In this document: positions 1-11,100 of the stretch, piece after piece
Layout of the letters: the number at the start of each line of letters is the position of its first letter
How positions within the stretch are numbered: the stretch's first letter is position 1
Assembly: GCA_016293645.1 (NCBI GenBank)
Contig: JAEDDW010000025.1
Coordinates: 1-24,733, forward strand
DNA: 24,733 bases
From: Treponema sp.
GTDB taxonomy: Bacteria; Spirochaetota; Spirochaetia; Treponematales; Treponemataceae
Reading direction: 5' to 3'
The notes under the pieces: model-generated
Told to the model about the DNA's origin: nothing
Databases searched by the model: none
What the model saw: the letters and a program-made list of their open reading frames with translations, nothing else
Made by a program: the position numbers and the translations under genes

Positions 1-1
1 T

Positions 2-568
2 GAAGAAATCATTGCGGAAGAAGTTCCGGCTGAAGAAAAAACTGCTCCTGTTGTTGAGGAATCAGTTCTCGCTGAAGTTGAGACAAAGCCAGTTGAAGAA
101 GAAATTGTTGCAGAAGATGAGGAATATGCGCCGATCGTTCTTGTTCCGACGGAAAAAGTTGTACCTGAAACAACTCCTGCAGAGACTGTTGAAATTGAAT
201 CTACAATGTCTTCAAGAGAAGAAACTGCAGTTTCAGTTGTTCCGGTAGCAGAAAGTGCTGCAGAAAACAAAATTGAAGTTGCAGAAACCAGAACTGCATC
301 TCCAAAGACATCTTTTGAAAAATACATCGTTGAATCAGAAAGCCTGCTTCCAAAGAACAGATGGTATGTTCAGATTGCAAGCTATGGAAATGTCGAGAAC
401 ATCGAAAAGACTGTCAGCAAGTATTCAAAATATCCTTTGAATCTTGTTCCAAACGGAAAGGGTGCATACAGAGTCATCGTTGGTCCGCTCAATGAAGATG
501 AATATGCTTCAGTTCTCAAGAAGTTCAAGGCATTTGGATTCAAGGATGCATTCCTTAGAAAAAAATAA
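2..568 (+). CDS. SPOR-domain protein, 3' end only
   Basis: The gene enters from the left edge; 188 residues are visible and the start lies outside the window. The first ~118 residues are a low-complexity linker rich in Glu, Ala, Val and Pro, typical of a periplasmic spacer. The last ~68 residues (from W121, which opens with WYVQIASYGN) match the SPOR fold: a first strand with aromatic-V-Q-I-A-S, a helix, then AYRVIVGPL and a final helix. SPOR domains are known to bind denuded glycan strands of septal peptidoglycan, so a role at division sites or in cell-wall remodelling is likely. The N-terminal domain that would name the protein (membrane anchor, lytic transglycosylase, amidase or other) is not visible. 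A terminator follows 24 nt after the stop, so this gene ends its own transcription unit. Confidence 0.85.
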   Translation, partial: EEIIAEEVPAEEKTAPVVEESVLAEVETKPVEEEIVAEDEEYAPIVLVPTEKVVPETTPAETVEIESTMSSREETAVSVVPVAESAAENKIEVAETRTASPKTSFEKYIVESESLLPKNRWYVQIASYGNVENIEKTVSKYSKYPLNLVPNGKGAYRVIVGPLNEDEYASVLKKFKAFGFKDAFLRKK

Positions 569-591
569 TCTGTAAAAATCATAAATACTTG

Positions 592-635
592 AAAAGGGCT
601 TTTGTACTTGAAATGTACGAAGCTCTTTTTTTTTT
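592..635 (+). terminator. Rho-independent terminator after the SPOR gene
   Basis: The arm AAAGGGCTTTTGTAC and the arm GTACGAAGCTCTTT pair over about 14 positions with one bulged T and two G-T pairs, around a short loop (TTGAAAT). A run of ten or more T follows directly. This is a textbook intrinsic terminator and separates the SPOR gene from the large operon downstream. Confidence 0.88.
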
Positions 636-653
636 CTCTTAAGCTGCACTTTT

Positions 654-683
654 TTGTCTGTGTTCGATTATTAAATCTATAGG
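654..683 (+). promoter_or_regulatory. Possible sigma70-type promoter of the giant-protein/T2SS operon
   Basis: TTGTCT (654-659) and TATAGG (678-683) are separated by 18 nt and lie 36 nt before the chosen start at 719. Each hexamer matches the consensus at only four of six positions. A promoter is expected here because a terminator lies just upstream and no further non-coding gap occurs until base 18014, but the exact site is weakly supported. Confidence 0.3.
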
Positions 684-718
684 GGGTTTTGATACCTTCC
701 TGTGGAGGAATGAACTCT

Positions 719-2107
719 ATGAACAGACAAATAATCGCATCTGCCATCTGTTTTTTTCTTGGCTGCCTTGCATTCTGCCAGCCGCTTCTTTGCGAAGGCA
801 TGTTCTCAAAAATCACCGGAATCAAAAGCGTCAACGGAAACGGAAAGACCTGCTTTACGATTGTCTCTGGAACCGGCAGTGAAGGCAGAGGACAGAATTG
901 TCTTGTAAAATCCATGGACGGCTGCAATGAGGTGATCTGCCTTGAGGAAGACTTTGATCTTGGCAGCGATGAAATCACGGATGTTGTTCCCCATGAAAAG
1001 TATGGAAACTCCCTTTTTGTCCTTTATACATCCAGCTGTTATTTCTATCTGCTTTTCTGCAATCCTATGGGGCCTCTTGTCCTTAAAAAAATCCAAAGCG
1101 GAACTGAATGTCCAGTCGATGCAGTCAATGTTTCATTTTTTACTTCCAATGAAATAATGGTCACTTATTTCTCAGCCGGAACAATTTACGCTGCGTTGCT
1201 TTCGATTTCAGAAAATCTTGAATCTACTGAAAATTCAGAAACGTATCTGGGCGAATACAGGTTCATGGATTTCAGGACTATTGATGATGTTTCCTATGTA
1301 ATTGTCCGCACGAAAAAAGATGATGTCACCCTTTATCTGCTGCTTGCCTGTTCAAAGGATGGAATCAGAAAGATTTTTGAATCTGAATCTTCGTACATAG
1401 TTCCTATGGGCTTTGTTGATGGAATTGAAAAAGACGGTTTCCATTTCTACTGCGGCAACTGGATTTATTTCTGCAATGGAAATCAGGTTTCCAAAGAAGT
1501 TGAATTTTTACATGGAGGCATGATTGATTTGATTTGCTCCGTAAAAAACTGTGGAGAAAATCTTTTTATCGTAAAAGAAACCATGCAGTCCAGTGGAAAA
1601 AAAATCAGCCTTTACGACAGACAGAATGTTGTTTATGAATCTGAACCGGCTGAATTCGTCAAAATTGCAATATGCCAGGATAAATGTTTTTTCTTGTTCA
1701 GCAGGAATGGCTCTATTGAAGAATATGAACTCATGTCGGGGTCAGACAGATTGAATCATGCTGGAACCTATGCAGATTTTGAACTTGTCCATGATTCAAA
1801 TTCCTTGCTGCCTTATCTGCAGGTAAAAAAGATAAGTGATCATTCCCTTAAGATTGTTGATCGTTCATTTAAAACCATTGTTGATGGTTTTGCCATGGAA
1901 CCTGGCGTTCTTGACTTCCATGCATTTGGAATGTCAGTTGCCTTGAATGACGGGAAGAATCTTTTTCTATACGACGGTGAAAAATGGAATGTCCATTCTG
2001 CCGGCTCCTTGACTTCTTTTACAGAAACCGTCAATGGTGTCAAATTCATTTCCTTTGTTGAAAATGGCAGTCTCAATGTGGTATCTCTGGAGAAAAAATA
2101 TGAATAA
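719..2107 (+). CDS. Exported beta-rich protein, first gene of the giant-protein/T2SS operon
   Basis: The family is not recognised. The start at 719 is chosen because GGAGG (704-708) sits 10 nt before it; the in-frame ATG at 710 is too close to that site, and a TTG at 689 has no ribosome site. The product has 462-463 residues and begins with a signal sequence (MNRQ then a hydrophobic stretch to about residue 25). Cys residues at the end of that stretch (FLGC, LAFC, LLC) make a relaxed spirochaete lipobox possible but not certain. The rest has many short alternating hydrophobic stretches separated by Gly/Asn/Asp turns, and repeated units of the kind 'strand, N-G, strand', suggesting a beta-propeller or similar all-beta fold. 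The mature part holds about 14 Cys, high for an exported protein. Its stop overlaps the giant gene by 8 nt, so the two are probably co-translated and may act together. No enzyme motif was seen. Confidence 0.8.
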   Translation: MNRQIIASAICFFLGCLAFCQPLLCEGMFSKITGIKSVNGNGKTCFTIVSGTGSEGRGQNCLVKSMDGCNEVICLEEDFDLGSDEITDVVPHEKYGNSLFVLYTSSCYFYLLFCNPMGPLVLKKIQSGTECPVDAVNVSFFTSNEIMVTYFSAGTIYAALLSISENLESTENSETYLGEYRFMDFRTIDDVSYVIVRTKKDDVTLYLLLACSKDGIRKIFESESSYIVPMGFVDGIEKDGFHFYCGNWIYFCNGNQVSKEVEFLHGGMIDLICSVKNCGENLFIVKETMQSSGKKISLYDRQNVVYESEPAEFVKIAICQDKCFFLFSRNGSIEEYELMSGSDRLNHAGTYADFELVHDSNSLLPYLQVKKISDHSLKIVDRSFKTIVDGFAMEPGVLDFHAFGMSVALNDGKNLFLYDGEKWNVHSAGSLTSFTETVNGVKFISFVENGSLNVVSLEKKYE

Positions 2108-5100
2108 GAAAATTTTATTTGCCGCGATGATGGCTTTTGTTTCTCTCAGGCTCTATTCCTCCAACTTTAAGCAGTATGACGTTTCCAAGCATGATTATGT
2201 TCTTTCCATTTCTGTTTATGATGATAAGGTTGTGAGACGGGAAAATGTTTTTTGGACTCGTTCTGAAAATCCAAATATATACACAGATTTCAAATGCAGT
2301 TCTCAGATCAGCAGTCAATCAAATTCAAAGCCAATGCGTATTCTTAATGAAAAAGGAGTTCCGTTGTGGAAGTGTTCCGCTGAAGTCACATTGAGTGATC
2401 ATACAAAGGAAACTTTCAGTGAGTTTGCCTGTGTCATGAGGGATAACTGTGTACCGATCCCTTTTATAATATGTGACGGTGTTGAACGGCATTCAAACAG
2501 GGATACGGTTCTGTCTTCCAGACCAGTTGCAATAGAATGTATTTTTCCTGATGAAACCTGTGCAATAAGGGATGCTGAAGGATCCGGCTATAAAGTCCAG
2601 TCTGTCACGGTTGATGGAAAGGAACATAAATTCCCGATTAAAAGAAAAAGCAACAGCTATTCATTTACAGTCGAAGAAGAAGGAATGCATACCATTGAAC
2701 TTGAATGTGAGGATCTTATTGGGAATGACTATTACATCAGGTATTCTCTTTGCGTTGATATGACTCCTCCTGTTTTCAGTTCCATCGATGTAAGCACTGT
2801 TGATGAATGGACCAGAGAAGGTGTTTCTGTGGATCTTCAGATAGACGATACACTGTCGGGAATTGATAAATATAAAGGTGGATACAGGCTTCAGAACAAT
2901 GAAAATTTTACATGGTTCTGGATGGAAAACAGGAGGCTTGTTTTCAACACTGAGGGCATCTCTCATCTTCAGTTCAAGGCTGTTGATAACGTTGGAAATG
3001 AAATCATCTCTGATCCTGTAAAAATCATGATTGATAAATCTTTCCCGGAAATTACCATTCTCAATGTAAACAGCGACAGATTCACATCAAGCAGATATAT
3101 CGAAGCGAGAGGCGACGATAAATATTCCGGAATAAATGACAGTTCATGGGAATATGTACTGGATCATGGAAGTCATGGAAAAGGAAGGTATGTTGATGGT
3201 CTTTCTGAAGGGGAACACTATGTCCAGTTCTGTGTGACTGACAATGTCGGCTATAGTACTACATGTTCATTCGGCTTTACTTGTGATTTCACAAAGCCAG
3301 AAATTAAATTCAAGGATCTGATTACAAAGAGCAATTTAATAGAACCTGAAATAACGGATTTGAATCTCAATAAAACATCTGTCAAATGGAGCATTGATAG
3401 AAAAAACTGGATTCAGTCCCCTGTTGCTGAACTGCCGGAAGGAAGGTTCTGCATATCATTTTACGCGGAGGATTATGCCGGAAACAATACGACAAAGACG
3501 GAGAATATGATAATCGATCATACGCCGCCTGAGCTTTGTTTTGAAATCGATGAATATGTCAATTCAAGAAACCTTCAGCTGAATGATTTTTCCTGTACAG
3601 ATGAATTATTCTCACAACTTTCCGTCCAATATAATTTTGATGGCAGGGAAAATGAAAATCTGGATTTTGCAGGAAAGTCCACATTGGAAATACCGATTTT
3701 CATGCTTGCCGAAGGAAAACATATCCTGAACATGTATGGGGAAGATGGCCATGGAAACATGAGTCATGTTGAAAAAACTTTTACCATTGATAAGACAATT
3801 CCTGTCATAGATGAAATAAATTATGAGTCGCAGGGAATCAAAATAGATGATGGATTTTATTTAAAGTGCGTTGAAGATTCCGATGGAAAACTTGATTTTT
3901 CGATTGATGTTGCAGTTGATGCACATGATCAGGCTGGAAAGGAGACTGGAAAAATCTCTCTTTATAAATATTCCGTGAATAATTCCGTTTATAAAACATC
4001 TGGATCAGCCTGCTTTAAAATTGATGAGTTCATCGAAGGACAGAACAATCTTACTTTTTTTGCAGTGGATATGGCTGGGAATGAAAGTGAAAAGAAATGT
4101 GTATCATTCATCAGGAATTCCAACCATCCGACTAAACCACGGGTTTCAAGCAGTACCCATAAGGAAGCATATTCCATCAATGATACGGTTAATTCCAATG
4201 AATGTGATTTCACCATCCGTAATGTATATCTGAATGATAACGAAACTGAAAAAAATATCTGGTCGATAAGAAAGTGCAGGATGATTGATGGTAATCCTGG
4301 AAGATTGGAGGATGCTTTACCGATGGAGGAATTCAGTGGTATCTGTGAAGAATCTTGTCCTGAGGTAAAAATACATATCAATTCACTCGATGATAATGAA
4401 GCCGGAGAATTTTATTGCCTTGCAGTCAGTTCCGTAGGTCTTAATGGGTTGAAGAGTGATGAATGCAAATATGTCTTTAGAATTGATACATCAGCTCCTG
4501 AATCTTTCGATGCCTGTCTGCTGTATCAGAGAGACGAGAACAGATGGTATAACGACTCTGATGTAATTGTTAAATGGATTCAGGGGAAGGACAGAACTGG
4601 AATCGGAAGGCTGGAATACAAAATGAATGATTCCAACTGGAATATTGTTGAAGACCTGTCGGAAAACATGTTGTGGGTCAAGGATTGTGGACCTGGAATC
4701 ATATCCTTGAAATGCTGCGATCTTGTCGGAAATTATGATGAGAAAAATCTATGCTATAAAATTGATACCAACCTCCCGGAATTTACAGAAGAACTTTTTT
4801 CCGCTGAATGGGGAGATTCTGTAAAAGGAAAATCCAATGATGTTTTGACTCTTGTTTTTCCTCAATTCATAGATCTTGACTCGGGTCCTGACTGTTTGAA
4901 GATCAAGGTAAAATGTCTGGACAAGGAAATCACTGCCAGAGACAGATTTTTCTATGTTGATCCATCTCTCACGACCTGGACTGTAAGAAACATTGATTCC
5001 GATCATAATTATTCAGTTGAATTCACTGCCATTGATAATGCTGGAAATGAAAAGATCCATAAGCTTATTGTACCAGGTAAAGGAAATGAAAATGTCCGAT

Positions 5101-8100
5101 CATTGGGAGAAAGCATAGAGAAGGAATTCAAATCTCTTGTATTCCAGGGTGATATTGAGATCAGTTGTGCTGATGGAAGCAGCAGGCTGAAAGAAAACGG
5201 AATGGTCTACATCGGAAAAGAAATTCAGATCTGGGATGGATATGAGAATCTGGAATATCTGACGGTTTTACCGGAAAATTGTTTTTTCGAAGATGAAAGA
5301 TTTCCATCCTGTGTCTGCAAGGCCAAAGAAGGCGGAACTTTTTTGATCAAATTGTGGAATCTTGAATTCACTTGTGAAAGCATTTCCGTTGATTGTGAGC
5401 GGGGGATTACTTTAAACAGAGTATCTTATGTTCAAAAACACGACTCAGGTACCATTGACATAGAATTTGAGGAAATCAACGCAGGATTTCCAGGACGGCT
5501 TAAACTTAATGGAAGCAAAACGGTTATTGATGAAATTGATATAGATACGGGCAATGTTGCCTTCAATGGGATTTCCGCTATTTCATTTGAGAATAATAGA
5601 AAGAAAATGAATGGAATTATTACATGCGTGGTGAATGTCCCTGGTAAAGAAACAAAAATCGAATTTGAAACAAATGAATGTTCGTTAGATTTCAATGATT
5701 TGAGTCCATTTTGCTGTTCTTCGAGGGTATTTTCCATCATGACGGAAAATAACACTGAACTAACGATAGTTAGTAGTTTTGTTCAGAACGACAGATTGTA
5801 TATCAACGAAGCTGATTTGTCTGTTGAATTCAATAATTCCCAGGTTGTTTTGAAACTTTATGATTTCTATATCGACATTGATTCCGGAGTCTTTTTTGGA
5901 GATTCATTGAGAAAAGAAATTCGTGATCCAAATGGAGAGATAAAATCTTTCTTTGATTTCTACGGACTGAAAGTAAATGTTGATGGATTGAAATTTTCAT
6001 CATCAGGTGGCTTTTATGCAACTATTGATTATGAAAGTGTTTATGGCTTGATCAACATTAAAAATACCGTTCTCAATAACAAGGGGCTTGATCTTGGAAA
6101 ACTTGAAAATGAGGAACTGCATTTTCTTCTTCACGGGGTTGAATTCTGTTCACTTCAATATGAGTTTTCAATTGGAATTGAAGGATTATATCTGAATGTA
6201 GGATCAGGCTATTTTACTTTCTGTAAAAATAGATTTGAGTTCAACAATCTGCTTCTGGACATGTCGGAAAAAGATAGGGTCGTCAGAGAGTGTGAAATTT
6301 CATACAGTAGAAAACTCAATACCGGCTATGGTTGTGTTCTTGAATTGAAAAATCTTTACATCGGCAAAGAAAGTGTCAGCTGTGATATTGAGCTTCCAAT
6401 GTCGTTTTCTGATGATAAAATATCAATGAGTCATGTTGATTTGATTTCCAGTGAATCGATGAGATGGAGTTCCAATGAACCGCTGCGGCTTTCAATCAAT
6501 GACGTCGATGTTTTTGTTGAGCGATCTGTTTTCAATGGAAAAACTTTGACGTTTGAAAAAGGATGTATCGATCTTGGCGGCAATAATTTTTATTTCCATA
6601 ATGATAAAATCCTTACATGTGCTTTTGAAAACATTGAATTCGATTATTCTGAGACAATACATGAAGGCAACTGGCAATATGAGAATTTCATCTGCAAATT
6701 CGGCAGTTATGATCTTGAAGGATTTGGTTTCTATCTTGGAAACAAGGGAATTACATTTAGTTCTGGATTCAATAAGAAATTTTCAAGTCAAAATATTGAA
6801 TATTCACTGAATCTATTTTTTACGGAAATCGTAATATGTAGATCTGGTATTTCATATTGCAAAAAGGAAACAAATGAAAATGGTTTGAAGATTCATGGTC
6901 ATGAGATTGAACTTAAGGAATATTATCTGGAGAATGATGAAAAATATGGACCATGCATCAAATCTGTGAATGCTTTTGTGCGTATTGGCTCTGCATCTGA
7001 ATGTGGAAAATTACAGTTCGGTAGGATATGCATTTATGACAACGGAGTATTCAATTGTGAAGAGTATGAATGCCATACAGAGTTTACCAGTTCAAATGGA
7101 ATAAAAATAATCACAGACAGAACTAAAATCGACGAAAAGGGGATTCTTCTGGACTGTGATATTTCTGTTCCTCAGATAGAAGGTTTTCGTAAAGCTGAAT
7201 CCTATGATTACATTCTTGATAAGAATCATAAAATCATAACTTATAGAAAAATCGATGGTTTCAGCTGGAAGTACAAAGGATGGAAGATAGAATCTTCTGA
7301 AATTTCAATTGATGAAAATTTTTCTGCGGAATCAAATAATGTAAATATAGGGAGCTGTTCCCTGGAACTTGGAAAAATATGTTTTTCAAGTGACTTCCGG
7401 TATTTTAGGCCAGTTAAGAATTTTTCAAACAGAATTATCGAAATCAACAACAATGATTATTTCATACAATATTCCGAATTTGATTCTGGCGAATTGCTAT
7501 GTGATGTTATGGTTAAACTGCCTGATCATTTGGGATCTGATTATGTTTTTTTCAAGGATGTGGAGTTTTTCCCTGATGGAAGGTGTAAAAGCAGAAATCG
7601 GATGGAATACCACGAAATCGAAAGTGAGCTTTCCTATGTAAAACTTAAAGACATAGAATTGGTTGATGATTACATTTCGATAGGTAATGTTTCCTATAAC
7701 TTCAGCAGTGACGAGGAGTCATTTTGTTTTGATGTTTATGACGCTAAAATTTTTCTTTCAGGTACTGTTCAATTTGAGAATCTGTATACATCACCAGTGA
7801 ATTTTATGGGAATGTATATGAAAATCAATTCATTTACTGTTGACGATGAAGGTTTCTCATTCTGCGGTGATCTTGAACTTCCTGATGATATGCCAGGTCT
7901 GTTGGGCGGAAAGAAAATAGAATTCAATGAATTGAGATGTGACCGTAATGGAAAAATCAAATCCATCGATTCTTTGGTTCAGTGTAATCTATCAATTCCG
8001 CTGTCTGATAAATGGAGTGTTGAAGTTGCATCATGTGGAATCCGGCTGGATGATGAATCTTTACCTGAAATTTATTTTCCGGAAAGCAAGTTGATTTTTC

Positions 8101-11100
8101 CGCCTGAATATATCGTTGATTATCTATTAATTGAAAATTTTTCGATTGGATTGATGGAATGTGATTTCAGGTTCAACAGAATAAAATGCATCCTTGAAGG
8201 AAAAGTCTCCATAGCAGGAATTTTATTTGAACTAAATGAAATTTCAATTTCTGAAGATTTAGTTTTTGGATTTGGAGGAAGGGCTTCTTTCATTGGAGAT
8301 GATTATCCTGATTTCATAAAAGATAGGGTTGCATCAGATGTTTATCTTGAAATTGGAAGAGATGGCCAGATCAGTAAACTGGATGTCAAAGTTTCTGGAT
8401 TGAACGGATTCCTTGAAAATGACATATGCTGTGTAAAATTATTGGATGGAACTTTGGAAGTCATAAAGGAAGATGATGCATATGCAGCCGGCATATCTGG
8501 TCAATTATGTCTGGAAGGAGATGCTGCACTCGGCTTCAAAAGTATAATTTTCAATATTTCTGAATTCAAATATGATATTTCTGGAAAAAGGATACTGTCA
8601 TTGAAAACTGACCTCAGTCTTGATGAAGTCAATTTCTTTGATTTCAGAATTGAAGACTTTACCGCCGGAATTGACTGGAACTGCGACTCAGAAAAAGAAA
8701 TTTTTCTTTCCGGATCTGTTGTGTTTCCTGACAGTTTACCAGACGGTTTACGTGGTAAAAGAATCAGTCTGAACAGGTTTGTCATAGACCGGTCCGGTGC
8801 AATCAGAAATTTTGATTTTGCATATCAGCATGATAGTGATGTTTTATGTTTCGACGGAATAATACTTCACAGACCATATATGAAAGCTGAGCTGTCTTCA
8901 AAGATTCCAGTAATTGCAATTGATTCAAATATCAGTCTTTCCCGTGAAAAGTTCCCAGCTGGAATATCAGATCTAAACGGACGTGCAATGCTCAAATTTT
9001 CACCAAACAGGATTATTGATTTTAAATGTGATGGATTTCTTGATGATAGGTTGATTTTCAATGTCATTGAATTGAATCAAGGAAAATTTGGGTTTTATCT
9101 CAATGACATTGGGATACCTGAGTTCAATATAAAAGGAACTTTGAAGTTCCGGAAGACATCGATTCTGCCTGATGAATTCAACGGGCTGACAACAGAGATC
9201 AGGAATTTGACTGTAGCTTCAAATGGACAGATTATTGATTTTGATGCTGGTTTCAATATTGCAGAAGTAAAGTTCTTCAATTCATTATCATTGCGAAATG
9301 CTTCTGTCAATTTTTTCACAGCCGAAAAAAACGACCTGTGTCTGAAATTAAACGGAATGCTTTTGCTTACTGGTGCTCATATACCTTCTGAAATCAAATC
9401 AGCAAAATTCAGAATTGATAGTTTTACAGTTTCTTTTTCCAGAGGAATAACCGGTTTTTATGCGTCTCTTGAAAATGATGTGAATATGACAGTGCTTGGT
9501 GGACTTAGATTGAATGTACAGAAACTGGAAATCTCTGAAAATGGAATGAGTTTTGGATGTCGTGCATGGTTTGCCTCAAATACTTTTATTGATGATTTTG
9601 GGTTCAATGTGTCGGAAATGTGTATAGGCTGGGATGGTAAAATAAATCGTATAAAGTGTGGAGTCGACTATACTGAGTTTCATTTTGCCGGATTCAGGAG
9701 TTCAATAAGGGATCTTTATTTTGAGAAGGATGATAGCTGCACAGATGGGTTTTCTATAAGAATGAGCCAGATGAAACTGGTTCTTCCTGCAAATTGTGGA
9801 AATCAAAGTGTGGATTTCAATAATGCATGTTTCAAAAATGGAAGGCTATATGGTGATATTGGCTGTGAAAAACTGACATTGTCTTTCTGCGATTTTACTC
9901 TGGAAATGTTGAAGCCTGTGCTGAATGTGGAAAATGCAAAAATGGAGTTTTCATCCGTTTATTTGAAATGTCCATCGTTGCTTAAAAATGCAGAACTCAG
10001 GATCTATGGAGTCAGTATAAATTCATCATCAGGAATCAATCTGCATGGAATTCATTTTGATCTGCCTGATTTTAAATTAGGCAATGGCATAGGCTTTAGG
10101 GATGTTAAGGCAGAGTTCTTAATTGAGGGAGACAGTTTTTTCATTTCTGCAGGTGGAAAAGTCAGTATTCCAAATGCGGGCGAAATCGGTGCGGAATTAT
10201 CTTTCACAAACAGGAGTCCTGATTATCCAATTGGATTAAAACGTGCTTTTTTCAGTTTTGAAGTCTCTGGATTTTCAAAAGGGATTCCTCTTGGAAATTC
10301 CGGCCTCTATCTTACTGGAGTACGTGGGGGATTGGCATATGGAATTCCTGGGGAAGTGCATGCATCTATAAGAAATTATTTTGAAAATGACGGAATAAGA
10401 ATTCAGCTTGGAATTTCAGTTTCAGATGTTTCTGGTGGAAATATTGTGAGGATGACTCCAGATTCCTGGATTGATACAAAAAATCTTACATGGGGATGTT
10501 ATGGTGCAATCACCATATTGAGCGGAACATTGAACATCAAGGGGGATATATCAGCCATTCTTAAAAGAGCAGGATTTTCAGCCGAATTGAAATTCGACCT
10601 GAAAGTCTGTTGTGGGAAAGTTTCATTTGCTGTATTCGATACTGAAAGTGGTGTGAAAGTTTCAGGTCATGCAAAGGTTGATTTCATCATCCCTGCAGGA
10701 TTCATTTTTGAGAAAAAAATAAAGCTGTTTTTCAAAAAAATCACAATTCGAATTCCGCCTTCAAAAATCAAACTGTTCAGCATTGGTTCTGATTTTGGAA
10801 ATTTTAAAAATGGATTTACAGGTGTTACGGCATATGTGTCTGTCTTTGGTTATGATCTAGGTCTTGCTGCATCCTGGGGAAGTTTGAAAGCCGGCAATTT
10901 GAACAGTTATAGACTTTATGACAGTAAAGATTATCTGACTCGAAGTCTGCCTGATGAAGAATATAATGATGGTTTTGATTCTTCTATGCTCAATATCAAT
11001 TCGGATCAATTTTCTGTCGGTGAAAATATGTCACGTTTAAGCTTTGTATGTGCCTATGTAGATTGCATACCGGAAATTTCCCTCATTGATCCTGATGGTC

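Noticed and set aside
12..248. Open frame rich in Lys and Leu at the left edge
   Set aside because: It is the +1 shadow of the Glu/Ala-rich linker of the SPOR protein, whose frame runs on to a recognisable SPOR domain.
689..718. Earlier TTG start for the 463-residue protein
   Set aside because: No ribosome site precedes it; GGAGG at 704-708 is placed for ATG 719, and the signal peptide is cleaner from there.
382..978. 198-residue open frame on the - strand
   Set aside because: It spans the SPOR coding end, the terminator hairpin and the start of the next gene, has no ribosome site and shows no domain.
2034..2099. 22-residue extension of the giant protein
   Set aside because: It has no ribosome site and would hide the signal peptide; GGAG before 2100 fixes the start.
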